Shown piece after piece: positions 33,989 through 43,327 of a stretch of DNA of 49,325 nt. Made by a program: the position numbers and the translations under genes. This stretch comes from DATJHM01 sp035493895. GTDB lineage: Bacteria > Chloroflexota > Ktedonobacteria > Ktedonobacterales > Ktedonobacteraceae. The stretch covers positions 1 through 49,325 of the forward strand of contig DATJHM010000120.1 in NCBI GenBank assembly GCA_035493895.1, written 5' to 3'. Position 1 is the stretch's first letter. The number at the start of each line of letters is the position of its first letter. The notes under the pieces were generated by a model, which was not told the DNA's origin, ran no database searches, and saw nothing but the letters and a program-made list of their open reading frames with translations.

Positions 33989-35623
33989 CTACATCGTTGC
34001 GCCCAGAATCCAGGGGGCGAATTCCTCTTCGCCGATTCCCTGCGCCTCGCTCTTGCTCTGTTTGCCGCTGGCGACCGCGATCACTTCGTCCAGGATACGC
34101 AGGCCGATCTCACGCGTGCTGACGCCATTGAGCACCTCGCCTGCATTCAGATCCATATCGCTTTCCATGTTCTCATAGAGCGTCGTCGTGGCGGCGATTT
34201 TGATGGAGGGTGCTGGTTTGAAGCCAAAACAGGAACCACGTCCGGTAGTGAAGGCAATGACATTACAGCCACCAGCGACCTGCCCGGTCGCAGAGACCGG
34301 ATCATAGCCGGGAGTATCCATCACAACCAGTCCGCGCTCTTTGATCTGCTCCGCATAGGTATAGACAGCATTGAGCGGGGTTGAGCCGCCTTTCGCAATC
34401 GCACCCAGCGACTTCTCATAGATAGTAGTCAATCCACCCTGTTTATTGCCAGGAGAAGGATTATTGTCCATATCCATACCATTCGCCGATGTATAGTGCT
34501 CCCACCAGCGCAAACGCTCGACAAACGTCTCGCCGACTTCACGACTACGAGCGCGCCGAAGCAAAATATGCTCTGCCCCGTAAATCTCTGGCGTTTCACT
34601 GAGCACAACAGTTCCCCCCTGCCGCACCAGCTCATCGGCACAATAGCCAAGACCTGGATTGGCCGTGACGCCGCTCCAGCCATCGCTACCGCCACATTGT
34701 AAGGCCAGACTGAGCTCAGAAATAGGGATAGGCTCTCTTTTTACAGCGTTGACCGCAGCCAATCTTTCACCAATCAGGCGCGCACCCTCTTCCACCGTCG
34801 TCGCAATGCCATGATTCTCTTGAATATTCAGGAACAACGGCTCCTTCCAGAGCGCATCACGTCCATGCGCCAGCGACATCGCATCGATCAATTCCTGCAA
34901 CTGATTGCTCTCACAGCCCAGACCAACCAGCAAATACGCTCCTATATTTGGATGCAGGGCCATGCCCGCTAAAACACGCTGCAATTGCTCCACAGAATCA
35001 CTCCCATGGCGCATACCACAACCACTTTTGTGCGTCAGACCGATCACGCCATCGATATTGGGATACTGGCTCATCAGTTCTGGTCCGAAACGACGCTGAA
35101 TGGCACGCACCGTACTGGAAGAGCAGTTGACGCTACTGATAATGGCGATATAATTTCTCGTCCCGGCCCGTCCATCTGGCCGCTTATAGCCCAGAAATGT
35201 GCGGCGCTGCTCCTGCGGGACATAGGCTACCGGCTGCATATCAATGCCGTAGTCATACTGCTGTTTCAACTCACCCACAGTCAGATTATGACTATGCACA
35301 TGGTCTCCAGCCTCGATAGGCGAGGTAGCAACGCCAATGATTGAGCCATAGCGACGTACTGATGCTCCCTGCTCCAGGGCATGCAACGCAAATTTGTGGC
35401 CAGACTGAATCCGCTGCCGCACTTCTACCAGGCGCTCCCCACCACGCGCTTCCTGAGGCAACCGTACTCTCACCCCTCGACCAAGGGGGACGCGGGCAAT
35501 GGCCACATCATCGTGCGTGTGCAGCAGGACGGCAACTTCGTGCAATGGGACGGCTTCACCGCCTGCACGTACGCCCCTGGCGATGACTGTAGGCTCTTTT
35601 CTCAATTCCGGTGTATGATCCAT
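33989..35623 (-). CDS. UxaA/GarD-family sugar-acid dehydratase
   Basis: Protein of 544 aa. ATG at 35623 follows GAGG by seven bases; the open frame continues 35 codons upstream without support. The N-terminal SAF-type domain (about 20-110, with LLHTHDDVAIA) is fused to the large catalytic part (about 150-540) with GYKRPDGRAGTRNY, CGSDGWSG and MDMDNNPSPGNKQGG. Family members use Fe(II) to dehydrate altronate or galactarate. No partner genes for hexuronate breakdown are adjacent, so the precise substrate is open. Confidence 0.9.
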   Translation of the reverse strand: MDHTPELRKEPTVIARGVRAGGEAVPLHEVAVLLHTHDDVAIARVPLGRGVRVRLPQEARGGERLVEVRQRIQSGHKFALHALEQGASVRRYGSIIGVATSPIEAGDHVHSHNLTVGELKQQYDYGIDMQPVAYVPQEQRRTFLGYKRPDGRAGTRNYIAIISSVNCSSSTVRAIQRRFGPELMSQYPNIDGVIGLTHKSGCGMRHGSDSVEQLQRVLAGMALHPNIGAYLLVGLGCESNQLQELIDAMSLAHGRDALWKEPLFLNIQENHGIATTVEEGARLIGERLAAVNAVKREPIPISELSLALQCGGSDGWSGVTANPGLGYCADELVRQGGTVVLSETPEIYGAEHILLRRARSREVGETFVERLRWWEHYTSANGMDMDNNPSPGNKQGGLTTIYEKSLGAIAKGGSTPLNAVYTYAEQIKERGLVVMDTPGYDPVSATGQVAGGCNVIAFTTGRGSCFGFKPAPSIKIAATTTLYENMESDMDLNAGEVLNGVSTREIGLRILDEVIAVASGKQSKSEAQGIGEEEFAPWILGATM

Positions 35624-35966
35624 GCTTTTACCTCTTTCCTGACGATCAGCAATGACCGCTCTCCATTGAAAGTAGAGAGCATCCGTGGGCCATTTTATTT
35701 TATCACAGCAGACAGAGAAACACGCCACACTATCGCATGCTCACAGCGAACAGGCACAAGCAATCGCCAGGAAAGAGCCTTTTTGCTTTTTTTGCATTAA
35801 ATAACGCATAGGCAAATTGTATCACAACATCGCTGAAAATGAGAGCTGTTTCATCACTATATAGAAATAACTATTTATGTCCGGGGATATAATGGACTTG
35901 GGTACCCATTTGCTAGTGTTCAAATACATTCACCTTACTTGAAGAAGGAAAGAGGAGCGACACACA
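35624..35966. other. Divergent promoter region
   Basis: 343 bp between the dehydratase and propeller genes. TATAAT at 35888-35893, about 73 nt before the propeller ATG, is a plausible -10; no matching -35 is seen. AGGAG lies about ten bases before that ATG. Confidence 0.45.
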
Positions 35967-37202
35967 ATGGGAACAAGTATGTCTGAAAGACAGATGATGG
36001 GCAACAACATGATGATGGGTAACAACATGATGATGGGTAGCCCTGAATTTGCCCCGTCGTATACTTCTACCAGCAAAATAACGGTTTCTCCGCAGGCATG
36101 CGTCACGGCGCTCTCTCGTACGAGCCGCCATCTTGATTGCTATGTTTGTGGTATGGACGGCGGCGCATACAGCAATTGGTGGAGCGCCAACGAGGACAAC
36201 GGATATTGGCATAACTGGTTCCGCATCGGCGAACAGTGGGATGTATTTCCACAAAATACCGTCTTTACCCCGGTAGCACGCAGCGCATCGAATATGTGCC
36301 TGTTTGCGGTTGGCATGGATGGCGGCGTCTACTGTTCCTGGTGTGATATGGAGTTCAATGGCGCACGCTGGAACCCCTGGTTCCGCATCGGTGGCCAGAA
36401 TGATGTCTTCCCTCCACAGAGTGTCGTCACGGCAATTGCCCGCACACCCGATCGTCTGGACATCTTTGTGCTCGGTCAGGATGGTTGTCTGTATAGCACC
36501 TGGTGTGAGCAACGCGTTGACAACGGTCAGTGGCACGCCTGGTTCCGCATCGGCTCTCAAAATGATGTTTTCCCTGCGATGACCAGAGTTGCGGCAGTCG
36601 CCTGCAATTCGAATCGTCTGGATATCTTCGCGGTTGGCATGGACGGTGGCGTCTATAGCGCATGGTGGGACTGCGCAGCGAATAACGCTTATTGGAACCC
36701 CTGGTTCCGTATCGGCGGCATGGAGTGTGTCTTCCCTCAGTGTAGCTGCATTGCCGCAGTTGCACGCAAATCTCAGCAAATCGACATCTTCGCAATTGGC
36801 TTCGACGGTGGAGTCTACTGCAATAGTTGGAACGAGCGCATGAACGGAGCACATTGGAACTCCTGGCAGCGCGTTGGCAACGTGAGCAGCTCATTCCCCC
36901 AGGGAACAACCGTCACCGCCCTTTCACGCGCAGAGGATCGCCTCGATCTCTTCGCGATTGGCCATGATGGATTGATGTATAGCTGCTGCTGGCATCAGTT
37001 CTCCAACAATAGCCGCTGGGGAGATTGGTATCGCATCGGCCACGAGAGCGAAACCTTCCCACAAAATGGAAAGGCCGCTGCCTGTGCCCGCAATATGGAC
37101 CATATCGACCTCTTTACGATTGGCCATAATGGCGGTATCTACACCACGAGCTGGGATATGTATGAACACGAGTGCCGCTGGCTGCACTGGAGCCGAATCT
37201 AG
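35967..37202 (+). CDS. Seven-repeat beta-propeller, PLL/tectonin lectin-like, with Met-rich head
   Basis: Protein of 411 aa. After a 36-residue head come seven repeats of about 53 residues with consensus RxxxLDIFAxGxDGGVYSxWW...N..W..WFRIG....FP. This is the repeat of seven-bladed fucose-binding PLL-type lectins (DUF346-like). Conserved Asp-Gly and Trp-Phe-Arg positions support full blades. The head has three runs of the type MMGNNM from an 18-bp tandem DNA repeat (35994-36040). There is no signal peptide. Several extra Cys are spread over the blades. Function probably carbohydrate binding; whether it leaves the cell is unclear. Confidence 0.88.
   Translation: MGTSMSERQMMGNNMMMGNNMMMGSPEFAPSYTSTSKITVSPQACVTALSRTSRHLDCYVCGMDGGAYSNWWSANEDNGYWHNWFRIGEQWDVFPQNTVFTPVARSASNMCLFAVGMDGGVYCSWCDMEFNGARWNPWFRIGGQNDVFPPQSVVTAIARTPDRLDIFVLGQDGCLYSTWCEQRVDNGQWHAWFRIGSQNDVFPAMTRVAAVACNSNRLDIFAVGMDGGVYSAWWDCAANNAYWNPWFRIGGMECVFPQCSCIAAVARKSQQIDIFAIGFDGGVYCNSWNERMNGAHWNSWQRVGNVSSSFPQGTTVTALSRAEDRLDLFAIGHDGLMYSCCWHQFSNNSRWGDWYRIGHESETFPQNGKAAACARNMDHIDLFTIGHNGGIYTTSWDMYEHECRWLHWSRI
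35994..36040 (+). repeat. Tandem 18-bp repeat encoding Met-rich head
   Basis: About two and a half copies of ATGATGGGYAACAACATG, in frame in the propeller gene. It can vary by slippage in steps of six residues. Confidence 0.8.
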
Positions 37203-37223
37203 GTCACAATGCATTCACTTCAG

Positions 37224-37260
37224 GTCGCCGGGTCTTGCTTGTAGGGCCCGACGACTTTTT
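37224..37260 (+). terminator. Terminator of the propeller gene
   Basis: An imperfect GC-rich stem (GTCGCCGGGTC with GGGCCCGACGAC) followed by TTTTT at 37256-37260, 22 bp after the stop. Confidence 0.8.
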
Positions 37261-37290
37261 GGATGCGCAGAACTCTGCGGCAAAATATGG

Positions 37291-37314
37291 GTCCTCTGTG
37301 AATCCACAGAGGAC
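37291..37314 (-). terminator. Hairpin at the end of tatC
   Basis: A perfect 10-bp stem (GTCCTCTGTG/CACAGAGGAC) with a 4-nt loop, three bp after the tatC stop. On the minus strand it is followed by an AT-rich stretch with TTTT, so it is a moderate terminator. Confidence 0.65.
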
Positions 37315-37317
37315 TCA

Positions 37318-38112
37318 TTAGCGATCAGACGATGTTGATTGTTTGAGCGTCATGGCAATGATGATAATCGTCGCCTCATAGAGGATCGAGAGCGCAACAC
37401 TGAGAATTATTGGACTGTAGATATCCGGCAACACTGGCACAATTGCGCAGGTTGCCCACATCCCCAGATGCACAAATGCCCGCTTCTTTCTCAGTCCCGC
37501 CGCATCGACGATACCCAGGCGTGCCAGAAAGAGCAACACCAGGGGCAGTTCAAAGACCAGACCAAAACAGACGACAAACCAGACAGCAAAGGTAAAGTAA
37601 CTATCGGCAGTAATTAGCGGCGTAAAATTGGCGACCGAGAAGAAAATGAGCCATTGCACGGGATAACGCAGGACCAGATAGCCCAGCAACGCGCCAATCA
37701 CAAAGAGAAGAATGCCCGACAGCACAAAGGCTACGGCATAGCGCGCCCCCTTCGTTTGCAACACGGGCGAAAGAAAAGCCCAGATCTGGTAGAGAATGAC
37801 CGGCAATGCGATAAGGATACCCGCTGCCAGTGACACTTTCAGGTAGACCATAAAGCCTTCGGTGATACCCATCACTACCAGCTTGCCATGAGCCTGCGTT
37901 GCCAGCGCTGAGGTCACGACCGGCAATGGGCGACTCAACAGGTCAATCAGATTTTGCCTGAAAATAAAGCCGATGATCGTCCCTACAATAAGCGCCAGCA
38001 AAATTTTGAAGAGCCGCCAGCGTATCTCCCCAAGCCGCTGCCAGAACGCGCGAATAGCCGATTCTAAGCCACTACCGTCGTCCATCTCCTCAGCGGTATT
38101 CATACTTGACAT
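37318..38112 (-). CDS. tatC: Sec-independent protein translocase TatC
   Basis: Protein of 264 aa with six membrane helices. It is the core receptor of the twin-arginine pathway, which exports folded proteins. TatC patterns: IRAFWQRLGEIRWRL at the N-terminus (in place of the common HLxELRxR), ALPVILYQIWAFLSP in the first loop, and FGLVFELPLVLLFLARLGIV with the conserved Phe-Glu. ATG follows AAGGTGG. No tatA or tatB is adjacent, so those must be elsewhere. Confidence 0.93.
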   Translation of the reverse strand: MSSMNTAEEMDDGSGLESAIRAFWQRLGEIRWRLFKILLALIVGTIIGFIFRQNLIDLLSRPLPVVTSALATQAHGKLVVMGITEGFMVYLKVSLAAGILIALPVILYQIWAFLSPVLQTKGARYAVAFVLSGILLFVIGALLGYLVLRYPVQWLIFFSVANFTPLITADSYFTFAVWFVVCFGLVFELPLVLLFLARLGIVDAAGLRKKRAFVHLGMWATCAIVPVLPDIYSPIILSVALSILYEATIIIIAMTLKQSTSSDR

Positions 38113-38326
38113 GCAGTACCACCTTTTTTCATCAGATAGGCTTGTACGCGAGAAAAGATATATCGTATATTTCTATAGTTGCCGAAACAAGCACACATTA
38201 CTCTAGCGAAGAAGACACACGCCTCCCCTGTACTATACAGATGCATATTACATCTCGTTTGTGACAGAAATTACTCATCCCTCCCTGACCAGGTAAAACT
38301 CAACGCCCTATCCCTGCTATTTGAAG

Positions 38327-39832
38327 CTACCGCATCACAGTATTGAGCCATTGCAGGGCATGATACAGCTCGATCTGCCAGATGTTCCAGGCATGATAGC
38401 CTTTGATTGCTTCAAAGGTAGAGGGAATGTGTAATTGCTTCAGTTCATGCACAAAACGAAGCGAGGCAGAATATAACTCATCTCTGGTTGCCGCGCCGAT
38501 AAAGTAGTGGATATAGCGCGCCTGTTTTTGTTGCAAGAGCACATCGGCGGGACTATTTGCGCGCAAGTACGCAGCATTTTCTCCCCATATACTCCCACTT
38601 GCATAGTAATAGCCCCCGAGAGCAATAATAAAGCCGAAAGTAGAGGGATGATGAATACCAATATTGGCCGCCCCGAATCCTCCCATGGAGAGACCACCAA
38701 TGCCGCGATGGCTGGCATCTGCGATCGTACGATACTTCCGATCGACATAAGGGACCAGATCTTGCACGATGGAGCTTTCGAGCAATTGCTTGCCATCGCC
38801 GCTATTCCCCCACTCGCTGGTCTCACCAGCACGACCATTGCCATCAGGCATGATCAGAATCAATTCCGGTGCCTTACCCAGCGCACTCAACGTATCTTCG
38901 CTCTGAGCAGCTTTTCCGCCCGTCAGCCAGTTCGTCTCCTGTCCCGGCGAGCCATGGAGAAGATAGAGCACAGGATAGCGTCTGTTTTTGGCCGCTGGCG
39001 TAGTATAGGAAGGTGGCAGGTAAACGACAAAAGAGCGCGTCTGCCCACCCATCTCCGGGCTACGATATGTGTCATAAAGAATGGTAGATTGTGAAACTAC
39101 ATGATCGGTTCCAGCCAGATCAGCCTGGGCAGGAGAGAGATGGAGACCGACGTCTGGCGCATACACAAACAGGTTTACCGATCCCAGAGCCAGAATCAGC
39201 ACTGCGATAAAGCCCAAAGCTTGCAGCAACTCTCTTATAACACGAGGGAGCCTATAAACATTTTCTCTGCGCATCTCAGGCAGAGATCTTACCTCTTCCT
39301 GCCTCGCTACCATCTGTTGTGTTCGTCGTTGCTGGTAGAGAAAAGCAAGCAGGTGCATCAACGGACGAACCAGCGTGTACGCCAGCCCACGTCCCAGCGC
39401 AACCCCAATACAACTCGCCAGGATTGCTAACGCAAACATCATCAGGCTGGTATGCAACAGGGCCAGAGCGTCTAACGGCTCCAATAAGCCACCTGGATCA
39501 CGCATGGGCAGCATGGCCGTAGTGAGAAAGTGCGCGAGATAGTGTACCGAGAAAAAGACCACGCCACCCATCATCACTACCATCCATCGCCGTGAGAGCG
39601 TCGCTCCAACCAGACTTACCAGGATGGTCAGCAGGAGAGACGTGACAAAATTTGCCCTTTGCGGATCAAGACCAAACCCAACCAGCGTTGTAAGTAGCGT
39701 ACCATTTATCGCTGTGTGTGTGGACAGAAAGCCGCTCACAAGAACGACCAGGAGAACGACCAGCGAAGAAAAGGCGATCTCCCACTTCTTCTTGAGTATG
39801 TGTTGAATGATCGATGTATCTATCATCCCCAT
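38327..39832 (-). CDS. Membrane-anchored alpha/beta-hydrolase esterase
   Basis: Protein of 501 aa. ATG at 39832 follows GGAG by eight bases. The N-terminal 225 residues form about five membrane helices. The C-terminal domain (about 250-501) is an esterase-D/FrmB-like hydrolase: YLLHGSPGQETNW, nucleophile Ser382 in GGLSMGGFG, and His in GYHAWNIW. The hydrolase should face outward. The MprF-like synthase gene ends 20 bp upstream, so the two are co-transcribed. Aminoacyl-phosphatidylglycerol synthases in other bacteria are paired with a hydrolase that removes the amino acid, and this protein is a candidate for that role. Confidence 0.85.
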   Translation of the reverse strand: MGMIDTSIIQHILKKKWEIAFSSLVVLLVVLVSGFLSTHTAINGTLLTTLVGFGLDPQRANFVTSLLLTILVSLVGATLSRRWMVVMMGGVVFFSVHYLAHFLTTAMLPMRDPGGLLEPLDALALLHTSLMMFALAILASCIGVALGRGLAYTLVRPLMHLLAFLYQQRRTQQMVARQEEVRSLPEMRRENVYRLPRVIRELLQALGFIAVLILALGSVNLFVYAPDVGLHLSPAQADLAGTDHVVSQSTILYDTYRSPEMGGQTRSFVVYLPPSYTTPAAKNRRYPVLYLLHGSPGQETNWLTGGKAAQSEDTLSALGKAPELILIMPDGNGRAGETSEWGNSGDGKQLLESSIVQDLVPYVDRKYRTIADASHRGIGGLSMGGFGAANIGIHHPSTFGFIIALGGYYYASGSIWGENAAYLRANSPADVLLQQKQARYIHYFIGAATRDELYSASLRFVHELKQLHIPSTFEAIKGYHAWNIWQIELYHALQWLNTVMR

Positions 39833-39851
39833 AATAACACTCCAACACGGC

Positions 39852-41672
39852 TTACGCCTGATGAGCACGCAGAAGCGCAATACCAACTTTCGGCAAGGCT
39901 AACGCGCTACTCGCAATAACATAACGACTCTCCCATGTTGGTTGAAACTTTTGCTTAAATTGTAGCAGTGAGCGGTGCGTCTCTAACCACTGAATATGCT
40001 CAGTAGCCAACCGGGCGAGATTCTGCTGACCGGGAGACATCTCCTGCCGGGTATCAGCCAGACCAACCATCCCCAGGCTGAAGATCTCTGCCCCGGCATC
40101 GCGAAAACGTTCCACCGCCTGGACAATCAGCAATTCCATGACACCCGGCGGCGCGTCAGGCACCCTGCGCATCAGGTCCAACGCCCACCCCCAACCCATG
40201 CGTACATATTTGCCATCCTCATCAATCCGCAAGCACCCATAAATTGGAGTAAAGCTCATAAAAGCACATGGCACGCCGCCCCGATTACGTGCAACAGCCA
40301 GCATCAGACAGGGCGTGGCTCCCTGCTCCTGTGCAACTGGCATTGCAATCTGCTCGGAACGCCGCCCCGCCTCGCACAACTCTGACAGCCGCCCCATACT
40401 GAAGCCCATCTCATTATTCTGTTTGCTCCCTTTCCCCTGTAGCCAGGTTTGTGACAACTCCTGCAACAAAGCCAGCACCTCTCGCGGAGGCTCACCTTCA
40501 TACCAATCTAAAAAGACCCCTTCGCGCTCAGCCCGACGCGAGCTGGTACGCACATTCGCCATCGCCGCACCTTTGAGGAGAAACGTTTGCGGATGCAGCA
40601 ATGCCTCTTCCCCAATTTTCATCACCGTTAATCTCAGTTTGCGATACAGCGGAAGATCATCAGCCCTGGCCTGATACACTGCCATACGCCAATCTTTCAG
40701 AGCGCACAGGCTCAAAAACTGCTTGAGGACCCGCTCGCGCGCTTCTGGAGCTGCGACAGGATCACCTACAACTACAGCAGTATCACCTATGAGACGATAG
40801 TTGACGACACCCTCTCCCCCCGGCGCAATATAGCGCATATTCCGCGCATCCAGCGCAAAGAACGCCATCGTCTGTACGCCAAATGTTTTGATTAGCTCCC
40901 ACGCTTTCGCATGCATCTGCTCATTTCGTTCACGTTGATAGTGTAACCACCAGCGACCACTGACGGGCCGCAAGATCAACACCATACCGGTCAGGAACAC
41001 AGCCGAGGAAAGCCAGGGAATTGAAGAGAGGAACCAGCGTGCAATATGGGTTTCAGGTATCACCTCATGACTGGGCAGATCAACTACACGTCGCAACAGC
41101 GCGTGGGCTACCGCATGCGCCACTCCCGTGGTAAAAAACTGATTCTGGAGAAGAGAATAGCCACCCAGCAGATAGATGAACAGAAGCACACACCCCAATC
41201 CCAGAAACGCTACTCCCTGCCGCATATGCCAGGGATCGCTCTCGACACGGAAATAGTTGCGAAAATACAACAGCATTGCCCAGATGCCCGTGATGAGCAA
41301 AGCAGCCTCAATATTCAACCCCTTCATGAGATGAGCCAGAGCAGAAAGCGGCAACAACACCACCGCGCATTGCCAGGCTCGCTCTTTTCCTCTCACCAGA
41401 CCCAGGGCCACCAGAAAAAGAAAAAATCCCAGCAACAGAGCCAGTGTGCGTCCAGTATAGACAAAGATACCACCCGAGGGCACAAATGGGGCGAATGTAT
41501 CGATGAGTAAGTACAGAAGCGTTAAACGTCCATGCGGAGTCGGCAATAAGGTCGTCAGCCCATTCACAATACTCAACAATGCCACAGCCAACGCCATCAG
41601 CCAACGTATTTTCTTTGGCGTGGTAATGTTTTGTATCCAATATATAGACCGCGCAAGAGCCAGATCTATCAT
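39852..41672 (-). CDS. MprF-like aminoacyl-lipid synthase
   Basis: Protein of 606 aa. Seven or so membrane helices (20-260) are followed by the cytoplasmic DUF2156 double-GNAT domain (about 280-595): FFALDARNMRYIAPGGEGVVNYRLIGDTAVVVGDP, then GMVGLADTRQEM and a final FKQKFQPTWESRYV pattern. Such enzymes move Lys, Ala or another amino acid from tRNA to phosphatidylglycerol or a similar lipid, which lowers the surface negative charge and protects against cationic peptides. The flippase part is shorter than in the 840-residue Staphylococcus protein. An esterase follows 20 bp on. Confidence 0.9.
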   Translation of the reverse strand: MIDLALARSIYWIQNITTPKKIRWLMALAVALLSIVNGLTTLLPTPHGRLTLLYLLIDTFAPFVPSGGIFVYTGRTLALLLGFFLFLVALGLVRGKERAWQCAVVLLPLSALAHLMKGLNIEAALLITGIWAMLLYFRNYFRVESDPWHMRQGVAFLGLGCVLLFIYLLGGYSLLQNQFFTTGVAHAVAHALLRRVVDLPSHEVIPETHIARWFLSSIPWLSSAVFLTGMVLILRPVSGRWWLHYQRERNEQMHAKAWELIKTFGVQTMAFFALDARNMRYIAPGGEGVVNYRLIGDTAVVVGDPVAAPEARERVLKQFLSLCALKDWRMAVYQARADDLPLYRKLRLTVMKIGEEALLHPQTFLLKGAAMANVRTSSRRAEREGVFLDWYEGEPPREVLALLQELSQTWLQGKGSKQNNEMGFSMGRLSELCEAGRRSEQIAMPVAQEQGATPCLMLAVARNRGGVPCAFMSFTPIYGCLRIDEDGKYVRMGWGWALDLMRRVPDAPPGVMELLIVQAVERFRDAGAEIFSLGMVGLADTRQEMSPGQQNLARLATEHIQWLETHRSLLQFKQKFQPTWESRYVIASSALALPKVGIALLRAHQA

Positions 41673-41703
41673 AGATACCCCTTCTTCCTTGCCATCATGT
41701 TGC

Positions 41704-41724
41704 TCTTAACAAATATAGTTAAGA
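41704..41724. promoter_or_regulatory. Inverted repeat upstream of the MprF-like gene
   Basis: TCTTAAC and GTTAAGA with a 7-bp AT spacer, 31 bp before the ATG. It is a possible repressor site in the 5' leader. Confidence 0.4.
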
Positions 41725-41873
41725 ACAGCATATGATTTTCTAGTATTAGTAATATAGAATTCACAAGATAGAAGAAGAACATTACCAGGACAATCTACAA
41801 AAGAGCAATACAAATTTCTATCTATCACTTTTTATATGCTTGACAATATCAAGTACTACACTATAGACGCTTC

Positions 41874-41960
41874 TTCTGAAACCTTGTGATAATATAGCGC
41901 CTGAAACAAGGCCATTCCTGATCTCATTGGAGGATGGAATGCCATCTTATCACCTTTTTT
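41874..41960 (+). ncRNA. Candidate small RNA or micro-ORF
   Basis: TTGACA (41840-41845), a 16-bp spacer and TATAGA (41862-41867) predict a start near 41874. The RNA closes with GTGATAA (41886-41892) against TTATCAC (41947-41953), followed by six T (41955-41960), with an inner bulged stem GGCCATTCC/GGAATGCC. GGAGG (41929-41933) precedes a ten-codon frame at 41939, and a 29-codon frame exists on the other strand (41945-41856), so coding alternatives remain. Confidence 0.35.
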
Positions 41961-42176
41961 CTATGCCCTAGAATGCCTGAAGAAAAGAGATTTGTCAAGC
42001 ATTTCAAGAGAATAGGCCAAAAAATTCGATGAATTATTCATCACATTCTCATAAAATCGTTCTTTCTCTTGTGTATTTTCCTGCTATCCTGTTCCAAATA
42101 AACTCATCCCAATACAGACGCTTTCCAGAGCACAAAGGTCTCTCATTCTGTCTGGCTACCTCCCGGCATAAAAAAG

Positions 42177-42202
42177 GGTACTTCTTTTTATTCAGAAGTA
42201 CC
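42177..42202 (-). terminator. Terminator of the Fbp-type importer operon
   Basis: Stem GGTACTTCT/AGAAGTACC with an 8-nt loop, followed on the minus strand by CTTTTTT. It lies 28 bp after the ATPase stop. Confidence 0.85.
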
Positions 42203-42229
42203 TCAAAAATTCCTACCTTCAGCATTACT

Positions 42230-43327
42230 CTATCCAGGCACAACCATACAATTTTCTGGAGACAGCTCTACCCATACCCGATCCTGCCCATTCATTGCCG
42301 CAGTCGTAAACGCGACCAGCGTTTGTGGCTCCTCATGGCCGATGGCAACCGTGGTCCGCCAGCGTCCCCCCACAAACGATGTATGAAGCACGGTGCCAGC
42401 AAAGAGGTTTTTGCGCTCATCAGGGGGACAGGTACGATGAAGACACACATCGTCAGGACGACAGACCAGAACAACCTTGTCCCCTGATTGCTGTCCAACT
42501 TCTTCTTGTATTCTTCCCACAGCGACCTGTTCGCCAAAGATGCTTTGCTCCAGGCGTAACGTTACACAGTTTGTGTCAGTTTCCAGAACCTCTCCCGGGA
42601 GGATATTTGCAGCACCGATAAACGAAGCCACAAAGCGATTGGCTGGATTGAGATACAATTGCTGCGGAGTACCAACCTGTTGCACCTCCCCATCGCGCAA
42701 AATCATGATGCGATCCGACATCATCATCGCTTCGTTCTGATCATGCGTCACATTGATAGCGGTCATCTTCAGGCGCTTAAAGAGCTGCACCAGTTCACCA
42801 GACATGCTTTCGCGCAGCGCAGCATCCAGGCTGGATAAAGGCTCATCCAGAAGAATAACACGCGGCTCGGTTGCCAGAGCTCTGGCAACCGCCACGCGCT
42901 GCTGCTGTCCACCTGAAAGTTGATTGGGATAACGTCTGCCAAAATCAGCGAGATTGACCAGTTCTAAGAGTTCGTCCACGCGTCGCGTAATTTTTGCCCG
43001 CGATAATCGTCGTAAGCGCAGACCAAAGGCGATATTCTGCGCCACCGTCATATGTGGCCAGAGTGCATAATCTTGAAAGACCATGCCCAGCTCGCGCTCT
43101 TCCACCGCCATCGCGCGTTTTCCATCATAGAGCATACGGCCACCTACCTCTATGGTGCCCGCATCAGGAGTCACAAGACCAGCAATCATGCGCAGAATCG
43201 TTGTTTTTCCGCACCCGGATGGACCGAGCAAAGACAGGATTTCGCCTTCCTCCATAGACAGATCGACATCAGAGACGACCTGCCGCGACCCGTAACTCTT
43301 CTTTAATTGCTTGATCTGTAGATACAT
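42230..43327 (-). CDS. ABC transporter ATP-binding protein, FbpC type
   Basis: Protein of 365 aa from the ATG at 43327 (MYLQIKQLKKSYG). Two in-frame ATGs further up (43348, 43357) would enlarge the overlap with the permease. Walker A GPSGCGKT, Q-loop VFQDYALWP, signature LSGGQQQR, Walker B VILLDEP and H-loop VTHDQNEA are present, followed by a TOBE-type C-terminal domain of about 120 residues, as in ferric-ion importers. It overlaps the permease gene by 59 nt, so translation is coupled. Last gene of the operon. Confidence 0.94.
   Translation of the reverse strand: MYLQIKQLKKSYGSRQVVSDVDLSMEEGEILSLLGPSGCGKTTILRMIAGLVTPDAGTIEVGGRMLYDGKRAMAVEERELGMVFQDYALWPHMTVAQNIAFGLRLRRLSRAKITRRVDELLELVNLADFGRRYPNQLSGGQQQRVAVARALATEPRVILLDEPLSSLDAALRESMSGELVQLFKRLKMTAINVTHDQNEAMMMSDRIMILRDGEVQQVGTPQQLYLNPANRFVASFIGAANILPGEVLETDTNCVTLRLEQSIFGEQVAVGRIQEEVGQQSGDKVVLVCRPDDVCLHRTCPPDERKNLFAGTVLHTSFVGGRWRTTVAIGHEEPQTLVAFTTAAMNGQDRVWVELSPENCMVVPG

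Larger units (their letters stand above)
41673..42229. other. 557-bp gene-poor gap
   Basis: AT-rich region between two minus-strand genes. It contains the inverted repeat at 41704-41724, promoter-like pairs on both strands (41840-41867 plus; 41998-41971 minus, TTGACA-17-CATTCT), a compact stem-loop region (41886-41960) and the terminator at 42177-42202. No long gene. Confidence 0.5.

Noticed and set aside
35913..36854. Long minus-strand open frame (313 codons) opposite the propeller gene
   Set aside because: Its regular repeats are the mirror of the lectin repeats. It has no ribosome site and no family pattern; the plus strand encodes clear blades and has its own terminator.
37318..38112. 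tatA/tatB gene beside tatC
   Set aside because: No short frame with a single N-terminal helix and amphipathic helix was found in the flanking gaps.
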